Assembly: GCA_016712035.1 (NCBI GenBank)
Contig: JADJRT010000001.1
Coordinates: 496,001-560,000 of the forward strand
Source: Flammeovirgaceae bacterium
GTDB taxonomy: Bacteria > Bacteroidota > Bacteroidia > Cytophagales > Cyclobacteriaceae
Length of the DNA stretch: 64,000 nt
Reading direction: 5' to 3'
The first letter of the stretch is position 1. The number at the start of each line of letters is the position of its first letter. The position numbers and the translations under genes are program-made. Shown here piece by piece: positions 1 to 8,943 of this stretch. The notes below the pieces were generated by a model. The model made no database searches. It was not told the origin of the DNA and was given only the letters and a program-made list of their open reading frames with translations.

Positions 1-149
1 ATGTGTAAGGTGATGTGGGGCGGTGCATTTAGCGCACCTTTACTTTGATAAGCCGTATAAAAATACTCTTTAAAAGATTGCAGCTGCGCTTGGATGGCGG
101 GTGGTGGTAGAAGGGCAATAAAATAGAGTGCAAGTCCAGGTGGTGGCAT
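1..149 (-). CDS. 2'-5' RNA ligase (LigT)-like protein, N-terminal part, cut by window edge
   Basis: The reverse strand from the ATG at 147-149 is open for 49 codons to the left edge. It begins with a hydrophobic strand (LALYFIALLPPP), followed by an amphipathic helix and PPHITLH at residues 43-49. This matches the first HxT/S motif of the 2H phosphoesterase (2'-5' RNA ligase/cyclic phosphodiesterase) superfamily. Members act on cyclic phosphates or 2'-5' linkages in RNA. The second HxT motif would lie outside the window, so activity cannot be judged. It runs in the same direction as the TPR gene and starts 20 bases beyond that gene's stop, so the two may be co-transcribed. Confidence 0.7.
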   Translation of the reverse strand, partial: MPPPGLALYFIALLPPPAIQAQLQSFKEYFYTAYQSKGALNAPPHITLH

Positions 150-169
150 AGAGTTACTTTAACGCAATG

Positions 170-1099
170 TTATTTCCATTGAGCCGCTTTGTTTTTATAC
201 CAGACTGCACGGGTAGGTTCTAATTCGGCAAGGCGTTCGTAAACTTTAACGAAGCTGCTGTCCTGTTGCAGGGTTTCTTTATAAAATTGAATGGCCTCTG
301 TCTTTCTATTTTGTTGATCATACACATAGGCCAGTATGTTTAATAATTCCGCTGACCTTGCGCCTTTATCATATCCTTGGCGATACCAGGTTAATGCTTC
401 ACTGAATCGCTCCTGCGCATAGTAGCTGTCTCCGGTAAGAACTATAGCATCGATATTATCGGGATAAAGATTGGCGCATTTCTTTGACCATTCAATCGAA
501 TTGGCATAATCTTGCTTTTGATAATACACTAACGATTTGTTAAACATGCCGCTGCTGTTTTGTGGATCGATGGCGAGCACCTTATTATAGTAAATCAGCG
601 CGGAGTCAAATTGATTTTGTGCATAGAGTTGATTGCCGATGTTGGTGAGTGCATTTATATCGGAAGGATTGGTTTGTAGGGTTTCACGATCAGCGGTTTC
701 CTGTAAAAGATCTGCAGACTGTTCAGGGGTATCTACTCCAGTCACGAATCCAATAATCATGAGAATAAGCAAGATAGAGGAAACAACGATGACCACAATC
801 GTAATCATCAACTTAACGTCTGGTGCTTTTTTCTGTTCAAACGATTCATCTTTTTGTGCCCAGGTTTGAGAATGCGATTCGTATTTTTTTTCTTGGATGG
901 GACGAGGCCCATAATAGTAGGCCAGAAAAATAAAATAGACCGTGGCGCCTAAAAATATCCAGACAAAGAAACTTCCTAAAGGCCAGGTAACCGCCAATAG
1001 AAAAGCGGTAACAAGGGCTAGCCGCCTGAATTTTTTTGCCCGTAAATCCGATTCGTTTTCTGTTGCCATAATTTGAGAATAGCGATTAAAATTTCTCAA
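170..1099 (-). CDS. TPR repeat membrane protein
   Basis: 309-residue protein. Hydrophobic segments occur at about residues 27-62 (probably two helices) and 97-120 (VVIVVSSILLILMIIGF). They are followed by tandem tetratricopeptide repeats from about 140 to 295, for example SALIYYNKVLAIDP and EALTWYRQGYDKG. TPR domains are protein-protein scaffolds; nothing here points to a particular partner. A second in-frame ATG at residue 11 (MATENESD) is an alternative start. It is divergent from ypdA with 28 bases between the two start codons, so the promoters must overlap. Function unknown. Confidence 0.8.
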   Translation of the reverse strand: MRNFNRYSQIMATENESDLRAKKFRRLALVTAFLLAVTWPLGSFFVWIFLGATVYFIFLAYYYGPRPIQEKKYESHSQTWAQKDESFEQKKAPDVKLMITIVVIVVSSILLILMIIGFVTGVDTPEQSADLLQETADRETLQTNPSDINALTNIGNQLYAQNQFDSALIYYNKVLAIDPQNSSGMFNKSLVYYQKQDYANSIEWSKKCANLYPDNIDAIVLTGDSYYAQERFSEALTWYRQGYDKGARSAELLNILAYVYDQQNRKTEAIQFYKETLQQDSSFVKVYERLAELEPTRAVWYKNKAAQWK

Positions 1100-1127
1100 T
1101 ATTGTCTGATAAATCTAACAAAAGTTA

Positions 1128-2102
1128 ATGGAAGAAAAGGATGTAATAATAATAGGAGCCGGACCCATTGGCCTGGCGTGCGGAATTGAAGCAAAAAAAG
1201 CAGGGCTCAGTTACCTGATTATTGAAAAGGGTTGTTTGGTTAATTCTTTATATCACTATCCAAAAAACATGACCTTCTTTTCCACTTCCGAAAGATTGGA
1301 AATCGGGAGTGTTCCGTTTATCTCCAATAACCCAAAACCCACTCGACCTGAAGCACTGGAGTATTATCGAAGAGTGTGTATCAGTTGGGATCTGGCTGTA
1401 AAACTTTATGAGGAAGTTGAGCAAGTCTCTAAAGAGGATAAGCAATTCACGCTCGTTACAAACAAAAACACCTACACCACAAAAGCCCTTATTCTGGCAC
1501 TCGGGTTTTACGATCGCCCTTATTTATTAGATGTAGAGGGAGAGACGTTACCAAAAGTGAAACATTATTACGATGAGCCTCATCCTTATTTCGGTCAAAA
1601 GATAGTTGTTATTGGCGCAGCCAATTCGGCTGTGGATGTTGCGCTTGAAACGTGGCGCAAAGGGGCCGAGGTTACCATGGTGATCCGCGAAAGCGGTATT
1701 CGTGAAAACGTAAAGTATTGGGTTAAACCTGATATCGAGAACCGCATTAAAGAAGGGTCGATCAAAGCTTATTTTAATTCTGAGGTAGAGCGGATTACTC
1801 CAACCACTATTGAAATAAAAACACCGGAAGGAACCGTTACGCTTGATAATGATTTTGTGTTAGCCATGACGGGCTATCAGCCGCCATTTGAGTTTATGAA
1901 ATCGATCGGCATAAAGTTTCAGCAAGATCAGTATCATACACCCGTGTTTGATGAAAAAACGATGGAGAGTAATGTGCAGAACCTCTACTTGGCAGGGGTT
2001 GTGGTTGGCGGTTTGCAAACCAACAAATGGTTTATTGAAAATTCGCGCGTACATGCCGAAATCATTTTGAAAGATTTGACAAAGAAACTTAATGAAGGCT
2101 AA
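1128..2102 (+). CDS. ypdA: YpdA family putative bacillithiol disulfide reductase
   Basis: 324 residues, thioredoxin-reductase-like flavoprotein. The N-terminal FAD motif is IIGAGPIGLACGIEAKKAG (residues 7-25), and a second Rossmann motif VVIGAANSAVDVALE for NAD(P) lies near 165. There is no CxxC redox pair in the central domain, which separates YpdA/Bdr proteins from true thioredoxin reductases. The MTFFSTSERLEIG stretch is characteristic of YpdA as I know it. The family reduces bacillithiol disulfide using NADPH, and many Bacteroidota make bacillithiol; no bsh genes are in this window. The stop codon abuts the stop of the convergent dehydratase gene with no spacer. Confidence 0.85.
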   Translation: MEEKDVIIIGAGPIGLACGIEAKKAGLSYLIIEKGCLVNSLYHYPKNMTFFSTSERLEIGSVPFISNNPKPTRPEALEYYRRVCISWDLAVKLYEEVEQVSKEDKQFTLVTNKNTYTTKALILALGFYDRPYLLDVEGETLPKVKHYYDEPHPYFGQKIVVIGAANSAVDVALETWRKGAEVTMVIRESGIRENVKYWVKPDIENRIKEGSIKAYFNSEVERITPTTIEIKTPEGTVTLDNDFVLAMTGYQPPFEFMKSIGIKFQQDQYHTPVFDEKTMESNVQNLYLAGVVVGGLQTNKWFIENSRVHAEIILKDLTKKLNEG

Positions 2103-3068
2103 TCAACTTACTCCCTCCGTCATCAACTTCAACGCTCTGGCTAAATCAACATTGCCGCCCGTTAATATAATACCTACGCGTTGACCCTTGAATCTTTCTT
2201 TCTCTTTCAACAAAGCAGCCAACGGCACAGCACAGGAAGTTTCAATAATTATTTTCATGCGCTCCCAAACTAGCTTCATGGCCTCAATAATCTGCTCATC
2301 ACTTACAGTAATTACTTCCGTTACCAGTTCCTGAATGATAGGGAATGTTTTATCTCCTAGTGTAGTAAGCAATCCATCGGCAATAGATTGGGATTGAGCC
2401 GGCTCTATGTTTCCGCTTTTCATGGAGCGATACGTATCGTCCGAGCCCGCAGGTTCACCGGCTATTACTTTTGTTTTTGGAGAAAAATATTTCGCAGCCA
2501 GCGCGGTTCCACTCAATAATCCACCCCCGCCAACAGGCACCATGATCACATCCAAATCACTAACTTGTTCGAATAATTCCTTTGCTGCGGTTGCCTGTCC
2601 GGCCATTACCTCGTAATTGTTGAACGGGTGAATTTCGGTAGCCCCTGTTTTTTTAATCACCTCTGCCAACGTTGACTCGCGTGCGACCAATGTTGGCTCA
2701 CATTCAAATATTTCGCCACCATAGCCTCGCACCCCACGCTTTTTTATTTCGGGAGCTGTACGCGGCATCACGATGTATGATTTGACGCCCAGAATTTTTG
2801 CCGCTCGTGCCAACGCCTGTGCATGGTTGCCCGAAGAATGTGTGGCAAGCCCTTTCGCTAATTGTTCGGGTGAAAGCGAAAGCGCAGCATTCATTGCGCC
2901 CCGTGCTTTAAAGGCACCTACTTTCTGAAAATTTTCACACTTAAAAAATACGGTGCACCCCGTTGCCTCGTCAACGCTTGCGCTGGTAAGCACAGGCGTA
3001 TGATGGATATACGGTTTAATTCGTTCGTGTGCTTGCTCGATAGTACTGCGGTCAATTTTCATTTTCAC
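2103..3068 (-). CDS. Threonine/serine dehydratase-like PLP enzyme
   Basis: 321 residues, fold-type II PLP enzyme. Lys54 in the context VGAFKARGA is the expected Schiff-base lysine. SSGNHAQ (about 78-84) binds the substrate carboxylate, and GGGGLLSG (about 177-184) holds the PLP phosphate. Length and lack of an ACT domain fit the short catabolic threonine ammonia-lyase/serine racemase-like group rather than biosynthetic IlvA. The longest frame starts with GTG at 3068, which overlaps the upstream stop as GTGA; an ATG at 3062 gives a protein two residues shorter. It is probably co-transcribed with the upstream lipoprotein gene. Confidence 0.85.
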   Translation of the reverse strand: MKMKIDRSTIEQAHERIKPYIHHTPVLTSASVDEATGCTVFFKCENFQKVGAFKARGAMNAALSLSPEQLAKGLATHSSGNHAQALARAAKILGVKSYIVMPRTAPEIKKRGVRGYGGEIFECEPTLVARESTLAEVIKKTGATEIHPFNNYEVMAGQATAAKELFEQVSDLDVIMVPVGGGGLLSGTALAAKYFSPKTKVIAGEPAGSDDTYRSMKSGNIEPAQSQSIADGLLTTLGDKTFPIIQELVTEVITVSDEQIIEAMKLVWERMKIIIETSCAVPLAALLKEKERFKGQRVGIILTGGNVDLARALKLMTEGVS

Positions 3069-4372
3069 TCTTTTTCAAATTCAATAATGTATTCACTCAT
3101 ATACTCACTTTGGAATCCGGCTTCATTAGTAAACATATCTTTAAAAAAGAGTCGGGCTCTTTTTCCTAATCGCACGCATGTGTATTTATTTTCAATGTCT
3201 TCCGGTGTGTTCATAGGTTGAAGCGAGGGATACCAAAGTGTGTGACCGGGTTTATCCAATACTTGTTGAGGCTTGGTCCATTGTTGCGAATTATCACCTT
3301 CGCCCAAATCTTCGTTAAAGTTAAAGGAGATAGAAATGCTGCTGCCCACCCACGATGAACCCTCCACGTGCCCCATCATCATCACCCAGCAATTCAAGTA
3401 GGTATTCCAGCTCACAGAAGGTCCCCAATGAAATTGTTTGTCGGGTGCCGAGGCAGGGCCTCCGCCTTCGCTTATTGGTATTTGTAAAGATGCAACAGGA
3501 GCGCCATAGCCATCAGGCATTGTGTTAAATCCTTTTCCATCCCACCGTCTTGCCTTGCCGACCGGATTATCTAAATCTGATAATTTGATTCGTGCAATGC
3601 TTATACATTGTCCGCTCCATTCTTTGGCAGCATCATAGGTTGCTGAATCATAAACACCGGGGTAGCCATACTCGCCATAAAATAAATAAAGATAATCACC
3701 ACTGGCTACAGCCGAGGGATCCCCAACACCTCCGGCAAAAGTGTTGGAAGTATTATGCGGTTTTAAAATCATTCGGGGTTGAAGATCTTCAATAAAAATT
3801 CCACGATTGTCCCAACTATGGCCACCGTTGGTTGATTTCATTATGCCGATGCGACAGACGGCTGCTGTGGAAGTAGGGCCGGTTAACCCCCGCGGCCAAT
3901 ACTTATAGATATAGCCTTGGCCGGTTTTTTCGTTGTAAGGAAAATTCTGTGGATAGTTTTCGTTGTGGTAAACGGCATACAAGGTTTTGCCCGAAGGATC
4001 TTTTGAATCCTGATAAACAGTTTCAAACCAAACAGCACCATGCAGACCCTCTTCGGTAGGTTTTACATTTTTTGGCATGTCGGGCATAATCAGCTCTTCA
4101 TACTTTCGCGAAAAGGCTTCATCGGCATGCGCGCCATTCCCAAATCTCAAATTATCAGAATAACCCCACAAGGTGTCCTCTCCATACTTGCCCGGAAAAA
4201 TTCGGAACGTATCGGCAATCCAAACTTCGGCCATATTGCAATCCACAAAAGAATTGAATAGAAATTTTTCGGTGGGGATCAGCTTAAAACTTGGATTGAT
4301 AATTTTCGGATCACTTGTACAGGCAGCAACAGCCAGTATAAGTACAATAAAAATTCCGGTAGCAGTTTTCAT
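3065..4372 (-). CDS. Secreted lipoprotein, probable beta-propeller of the DUF4185/glycoside-hydrolase-like type
   Basis: 435 residues with a lipoprotein signal (ILAVAAC at about residues 12-18, Cys18 followed by Thr-Ser-Asp). The body is rich in W, G and short beta motifs typical of five-bladed propellers of the GH43/GH32/sialidase kind, including WGPSVSWNTYLNCWVMMMGH and HTLWYPSLQPM. I recall similar proteins as DUF4185, but assign the family from memory only. Likely on the outer surface or in the periplasm, perhaps binding or cleaving glycans; no catalytic residues can be assigned by eye. The stop overlaps the dehydratase GTG by four bases. Confidence 0.6.
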   Translation of the reverse strand: MKTATGIFIVLILAVAACTSDPKIINPSFKLIPTEKFLFNSFVDCNMAEVWIADTFRIFPGKYGEDTLWGYSDNLRFGNGAHADEAFSRKYEELIMPDMPKNVKPTEEGLHGAVWFETVYQDSKDPSGKTLYAVYHNENYPQNFPYNEKTGQGYIYKYWPRGLTGPTSTAAVCRIGIMKSTNGGHSWDNRGIFIEDLQPRMILKPHNTSNTFAGGVGDPSAVASGDYLYLFYGEYGYPGVYDSATYDAAKEWSGQCISIARIKLSDLDNPVGKARRWDGKGFNTMPDGYGAPVASLQIPISEGGGPASAPDKQFHWGPSVSWNTYLNCWVMMMGHVEGSSWVGSSISISFNFNEDLGEGDNSQQWTKPQQVLDKPGHTLWYPSLQPMNTPEDIENKYTCVRLGKRARLFFKDMFTNEAGFQSEYMSEYIIEFEKE

Positions 4373-4386
4373 AGGGTAAATTTAAA

Positions 4387-4977
4387 TTATTTAGTTATCC
4401 AGTTTACTTTATCTGCAATCGGCCTTCTTCGACTTTCGGGCCATTTGCCTTTCGGCATACCCACATGCAGGAAGCCACAAAGTTTATCATCCACACTCAA
4501 GCCAAAAAATATTTTTGCTTCTTCAAAATTAGTAATCCCACCCGTACTCAGATAACACCCAATGCCATATGTGGTTGCGGTGAGATACATGTTTTGTATT
4601 GCACAAAATACTGCACCCAGCTCTTCCCATTCAGGAAGACGTTTGGCGACATCTCGTTTCATGCCAACGGCAATAATGTGCGATGATTCCATCGGTTTTG
4701 TTTGCAGACTCAAATAACGGTCCTCTTGAAAGGTACCCTTGGCGGCAGTCACTTGTTTATAACATTCACTTTGAAATGCTGCCAGGGCTTTACGGCCTTC
4801 CCCAGCAAAAACAACAAAGCGCCAAGGCTCGGTTAGTTTATGCGTAGGTGCCCAATTGGCATTCTCCAACATTTGCTCAATCACGCGATCGGGTACCGTT
4901 TCGCCCGAGTAGTCTTTAGGAAAGACCGATCTGCGTACGCGGATCAAATGATTTATTTCTTCTGAATTAAAATTCAT
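4387..4977 (-). CDS. Nitroreductase family protein
   Basis: 196 residues from ATG at 4975-4977 (MNFNSEEI). FMN-dependent NAD(P)H oxidoreductase fold: RRSVFPKDY near the N-terminus, ANWAPTHKLTEPWRFVVF (FMN and substrate binding), and GIGCYLSTGG near the C-terminal third. Family members reduce nitroaromatics, quinones or flavins; the natural substrate is not evident. The frame stays open upstream to 5088, but that extension would overlap the divergent lipoprotein gene and lacks family similarity, so the ATG at 4977 is preferred. The two divergent starts are 49 bases apart. Confidence 0.85.
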   Translation of the reverse strand: MNFNSEEINHLIRVRRSVFPKDYSGETVPDRVIEQMLENANWAPTHKLTEPWRFVVFAGEGRKALAAFQSECYKQVTAAKGTFQEDRYLSLQTKPMESSHIIAVGMKRDVAKRLPEWEELGAVFCAIQNMYLTATTYGIGCYLSTGGITNFEEAKIFFGLSVDDKLCGFLHVGMPKGKWPESRRRPIADKVNWITK

Positions 4978-5026
4978 TACGTATTGATTTTTGGCTAATT
5001 TAACTTTTGAATCCCAGACTACCCCC

Positions 5027-5755
5027 ATGCGTAAATTCTTTGTTTTGTTGCTTCTGGCAACGTCTTGTTCACCAATATATGTCCCCACGACCCGAAACGT
5101 ACCGTTGTTTCGCGAACAAGGCGAGTTTCAGGGTAGCGTTTATATTACTACAGGATTTGAAGCGCAACTCGCCTATGCCTTAACCGATCATGTGGCGGCA
5201 ATCGGTAACGCAAACTTTTTTAAGTACCATGTAGATAATCAAAATTACGATCGTAAAAATAGTTTTGCCGAAGCAGGGTTGGGTTTCTATAACGTTACGC
5301 GTAAGTACCGGACAGAGTTATTTGTGGGGTATGGGCAAGGGCAAGGCACAAACTTTGAGTCATACTATTTCTTTACTCAATCTTTTGGCCAGAAAGCTTT
5401 GGTGGCCACCGGCAAGATGAATCGGATTTTTGTGCAGCCTTCTATCGGAACCAACAATCGGAAATTTAACCTGGCCATTACTGCTCGCTTTTCCTTTGTG
5501 GATTACACCGAGTTTTCGTCAAGCGATAATGATCCCAACTATGCAGTGGTAACTGTTAGGCCCGATGAAAAACCTCATCTCTTTTTAGAACCCTCCCTTA
5601 CGGGGAAAGTCCCCCTTGCAGGTAATCTACAAGGGATTTTTCAATTAGGATTAAACACCCCCTTGCCAAACGATGCCTATTTTGATTATGTGCCCGTTCA
5701 GTTTTCTGTAGGGATACAATTAAACACCGGAAGCCTGCGCACACGTGTCTATTAA
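5027..5755 (+). CDS. Outer-membrane-associated lipoprotein, function unknown
   Basis: 242 residues from ATG 5027. The N-terminus MRKFFVLLLLATSCSP is a compact lipoprotein signal with Cys15 as the lipidated residue. The rest alternates hydrophobic and polar residues with many aromatic residues, suggesting a small beta-barrel or beta-sandwich; I recognise no family. A TTG at 4991 would give a longer protein but lies before the signal peptide, so it is unlikely. The last 11 bases overlap the GTG start of the downstream permease, which suggests translational coupling. Confidence 0.7.
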   Translation: MRKFFVLLLLATSCSPIYVPTTRNVPLFREQGEFQGSVYITTGFEAQLAYALTDHVAAIGNANFFKYHVDNQNYDRKNSFAEAGLGFYNVTRKYRTELFVGYGQGQGTNFESYYFFTQSFGQKALVATGKMNRIFVQPSIGTNNRKFNLAITARFSFVDYTEFSSSDNDPNYAVVTVRPDEKPHLFLEPSLTGKVPLAGNLQGIFQLGLNTPLPNDAYFDYVPVQFSVGIQLNTGSLRTRVY

Positions 5756-7067
5756 ACCCAAACTTGGTCTGTTTGATCTTACCATGATTGTGGTAAGTCT
5801 CGTTATCGGGATGGGAATTTTTCGTACGCCTGTTGAAGTTGCCAACAAAGCAGTAATACCAGAAATATTTTTTGTGGCCTGGATTGGAGGTGCAGTCATT
5901 AGCTTTTTCGGAGCGCTGACGTTTGCTGAAATTGGTTCACGCTATCCTGTAGCGGGTGGCTTCTATCGCATCTTCTCACATTGCTATCATCCGGCTTTCG
6001 CCTTTATGGTTAACTGGATGACCGTGATTTCAAACGCAGCATCAACGGCCAGCGTGGCTATTATTGGGGCCGAATACATTCAACCCATTTTGCTTCCGCA
6101 GATGGCTCCTGCGTTGGCCATTCGAGTCATCACACTTTCCGCAATGGTGGTTTTGTTTGGTATCAACATGCTTGGCATAAAAATGAGTGCTCGCATGTTA
6201 AACGTGTTGATGATTATTAAAATCAGTTTGATTGTACTTTTAATCGCTGCCATTTTTGTTGCACCTACTCCAGCTGTTGCTGAGGCTCCGGCAAAAGTTT
6301 CTTTAACAAACACCGATTGGCTCAAGGCTTTTTGGCTGTGCTTCGTTCCGGTTTTCTTTACCTATGGAGGCTATCAGCAAACCATGAATTTTGGCAGCGA
6401 CATTCCGAATGCTGCACGCAACATGCCACGCGCTATTTTCTATGGCATCGCGATTATACTTTCTCTTTATCTGCTTGTAAATTTTTCATACTTCCGTGTG
6501 TTGGGTTTTGAAGGGTTGAAAAACTCAACTACACTCGCAGCCGATGTTGCCCGGGTATTGCTTGGCGATAGTGCTTTTAAAATTGTTGCTATCATCATGT
6601 TTCTTTCGGTGATGGCGTATGTGAATGCCTCTATCATGTCGAACCCGCGGGTATATTATGCCATGGCGGAGGACAAAGTGTTGCCGCCCATTTTCAAAAG
6701 AGTAAACAGCCGCACACAGGTGCAGGAGTTTGCGGTGAGTGTGTTTGTCGCTTTCATTGTCCTCACGCTATTCTTTTCATCTTCGTTTACACAGGTGCTT
6801 AGCTATGTCATGTTCTTTGATAGCATCAGTTTAATTACGGCCTCGGCCGCTATTTTTGTGTTGCGCCATCGTGCCAAAACGAGTGGTGACCCGGAAGGGA
6901 TTTTTAAAATGCGTGGCTATCCGTGGCTGCCAGGGTTTTTTATCGTTGTTTACACGTTTGTAAATATCAGTGTACTGATTTCAAATCCGCAGGCTTCGCT
7001 TATTGGGTTTATCCTTTTCCTTTCGGGATTTCCGCTTTATTTGGGATTAAGAAAGATTATTAAGTGA
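5745..7067 (+). CDS. APC family amino acid permease
   Basis: 440 residues, about 12 transmembrane helices. Helix 1 contains VIGMGIFRTP, the glycine-rich unwound segment that binds the amino acid backbone in APC/LeuT-fold transporters. It is followed by FFGALTFAEIGSRYPVAGG, a signature of the amino acid-polyamine-organocation superfamily. Probably imports or exchanges amino acids; substrate unknown. The start is GTG at 5745 inside the upstream lipoprotein gene. No other start fits the conserved helix 1. Confidence 0.85.
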   Translation: MSIKPKLGLFDLTMIVVSLVIGMGIFRTPVEVANKAVIPEIFFVAWIGGAVISFFGALTFAEIGSRYPVAGGFYRIFSHCYHPAFAFMVNWMTVISNAASTASVAIIGAEYIQPILLPQMAPALAIRVITLSAMVVLFGINMLGIKMSARMLNVLMIIKISLIVLLIAAIFVAPTPAVAEAPAKVSLTNTDWLKAFWLCFVPVFFTYGGYQQTMNFGSDIPNAARNMPRAIFYGIAIILSLYLLVNFSYFRVLGFEGLKNSTTLAADVARVLLGDSAFKIVAIIMFLSVMAYVNASIMSNPRVYYAMAEDKVLPPIFKRVNSRTQVQEFAVSVFVAFIVLTLFFSSSFTQVLSYVMFFDSISLITASAAIFVLRHRAKTSGDPEGIFKMRGYPWLPGFFIVVYTFVNISVLISNPQASLIGFILFLSGFPLYLGLRKIIK

Positions 7068-7156
7068 TGGGGTTTTTATAAATCGAAGGCTTAGCGCGGT
7101 GGCAAGGCAGAAAAGCGGGGTGGCGCGATGGAATGTGGGCAGAAGCATTTTTCTGC

Positions 7157-7186
7157 CTTGACTTTTTTGGTTCTTTTTGTGTCAAG
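7157..7186. repeat. Hairpin in a probable intergenic repeat
   Basis: CTTGAC (7157-7162) and GTCAAG (7181-7186) are inverted around an 18-base T-rich loop. They sit in the gene-free stretch 7068-7307, which also holds a second short inverted repeat, ATCGCG/CGCGAT (7235-7240 and 7250-7255). The text closely resembles an intergenic sequence I recall from many Bacteroidota genomes (TTGACTTTTTTGGTTCTTTT and its partner). Short reading frames here look like repeat-derived noise. It could also act as a terminator after the permease gene. Confidence 0.4.
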
Positions 7187-7307
7187 ACAAAAATGAACGA
7201 ATAGAAAGATAGAAGATAAAGTTGTAAAATGTAGATCGCGGCTCTTGGACGCGATGACAACGAGAAACTATTAGTTGACCTGTTTAAAAAAACATTGAAA
7301 AATTGCC

Positions 7308-8465
7308 ATGGACTTATCCTACATCCTTAACGAACTGGGCGAAGAGCGCGAAGACTACTTCAACGCCATCGCGCCACCTATTGTGCAAACCAGCAACTTC
7401 TCATTCCGCAATGTGGCTGAATTCCGTAAAGCACTGAGCGATGAATATTACGCCACTCTTTACTCGCGTGGCAACAATCCAACCGTTGATATTCTGCGAA
7501 AGAAGTTAGCCGCACTGGATGGAGCCGAAGATGCGCTTGTTTTTGGAAGCGGAGTGGCTTCTATCTCCATTCCGTTGCTTGCTTTATTAAACCAGGGTGA
7601 TCATGTTGTAAGCGTAGCAAAACCCTATAGCTGGACGATCAAACTATTTGAACGCTTACTGCCCAAGTTTGGCATTGCCACTACTTTTGTGGATGGCACC
7701 AAAACAGAAAATTTTGAAAAAGCCATTCAAGCAAACACCAAACTTATTTATTTAGAATCACCGAACACGTTTACTTACGAACTGCAGAACATTGCCGCGG
7801 TAGCCAAACTTGCCAAAAGCAAAGGGTTGCTCACCATGATTGACAATAGTTATTGCAGTCCGATCAATCAAAAGCCGTATACGATGGGAATTGATTTGGT
7901 AGCGCAATCAGCAACCAAGTTTATTGGAGGCCATAGCGATGTAGTGGCCGGTGTAGTTACGGGCTCTAAAACACTTATTAAGAAAATCTTTGATGCGGAG
8001 TTTCTAAACATTGGTGGAAACATTGCACCTATGAATGCGTGGCTGCTAATCCGTGGATTGCGCACATTGCCCTTGCGATTGCAACGCATCTGTGATTCCA
8101 CAAAAAAAGTAGTTGACTACTTAGAAACTCATCCTAAAATTGAACGCGTCATTTTTCCGTTTCATAAAGACTTTCCACAATACGAACTGGCCCAAAAACA
8201 AATGCAGGATGCCGGTGGACTGTTTAGCGTTGTGCTAAAGGTGAACACTCTGGAAGAAGTTGAAAAATTCTGCAACTCACTTAAACATTTTCTTCTCGCG
8301 GTTAGCTGGGGTGGGCACGAGTCGTTGGTGATTCCTTCTGCGGTAAGCATAAAGGCAAATGAGTTTGATGTCTCTAATCCTGCCCATAGACTCATACGAA
8401 TTTATATTGGTCTTGAAGATCCGGATTATCTGATCGCTGATTTGAAGCAGGCGCTGGAGAAGTGA
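7308..8465 (+). CDS. Cys/Met metabolism PLP-dependent enzyme (cystathionine gamma-synthase/lyase family)
   Basis: 385 residues, fold-type I PLP enzyme. Visible signatures are YSRGNNPTVDILRKKLAAL (about 59-77), GSGVASISI, and SATKFIGGHSDVVAGV (about 203-218), in which the Lys forms the PLP aldimine. Full-length for the family, which includes cystathionine gamma-synthase, cystathionine lyases, methionine gamma-lyase and homocysteine synthase. Sequence alone does not tell which. No methionine or cysteine pathway neighbour is present, so the substrate stays open. Start is the ATG at 7308; transcribed alone. Confidence 0.85.
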   Translation: MDLSYILNELGEEREDYFNAIAPPIVQTSNFSFRNVAEFRKALSDEYYATLYSRGNNPTVDILRKKLAALDGAEDALVFGSGVASISIPLLALLNQGDHVVSVAKPYSWTIKLFERLLPKFGIATTFVDGTKTENFEKAIQANTKLIYLESPNTFTYELQNIAAVAKLAKSKGLLTMIDNSYCSPINQKPYTMGIDLVAQSATKFIGGHSDVVAGVVTGSKTLIKKIFDAEFLNIGGNIAPMNAWLLIRGLRTLPLRLQRICDSTKKVVDYLETHPKIERVIFPFHKDFPQYELAQKQMQDAGGLFSVVLKVNTLEEVEKFCNSLKHFLLAVSWGGHESLVIPSAVSIKANEFDVSNPAHRLIRIYIGLEDPDYLIADLKQALEK

Positions 8466-8558
8466 GTTTATAGAACAAAAATATAGGCAATGCTTATCTT
8501 CGGATGTTAGTGGTCATTGTAAAAAGACACCCTGCAAACATTGTAACAGACAAGAAAT

Positions 8559-8942
8559 ATGACACAAGAATTAAAATCAATACCCAAATGGATACTAATT
8601 GTATCAGGATTTTTTTCACTATTAGGACTTATAGTGAGTTCAACATTAATTTTTTCACCACAATCTGCCTTGCAGACAGTTGACCTAAACGCAAAAGGTG
8701 TGAACTATTTAATTCAAATGTGGGCTGCACGGCAATTTGCAGTTGGTTTCATTTTTGGTTTTGCAACACTTAAAAAGTCAGCTCCAATGTTGACAATTGC
8801 CTATATTTTCTTTTTCGTAATGAACATTGCGGACACAATTATTGGCTTTTCTCAAAATGACAATGGGTTGATAATTGGAGCAAGTATTATGTGTGTTATT
8901 GCTTCCACTATGCTTTATTTTTTAAATAGACGGACAAAGTAA
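8559..8942 (+). CDS. Small four-helix membrane protein, function unknown
   Basis: 127 residues with four predicted transmembrane helices (about 11-33, 48-68, 75-96, 102-122) and a conserved-looking AARQFAVGFIFGFATL in helix 2. It resembles the small DUF4345/DUF4267 type membrane proteins, but I would not fix the family. Base composition is clearly more AT-rich than the flanking genes. The stop is followed after one base by the next start, so the two genes are coupled. Confidence 0.65.
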   Translation: MTQELKSIPKWILIVSGFFSLLGLIVSSTLIFSPQSALQTVDLNAKGVNYLIQMWAARQFAVGFIFGFATLKKSAPMLTIAYIFFFVMNIADTIIGFSQNDNGLIIGASIMCVIASTMLYFLNRRTK

Positions 8943-8943
8943 T

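Noticed and set aside
4978..5088. Upstream extension of the nitroreductase
   Set aside because: The extra 37 residues would overlap the divergent lipoprotein gene and do not resemble nitroreductase N-termini.
7060..7260. Reverse-strand 66-residue frame downstream of the permease
   Set aside because: It runs through the repeat-like hairpin region and its translation is low in complexity, as expected from a non-coding repeat.
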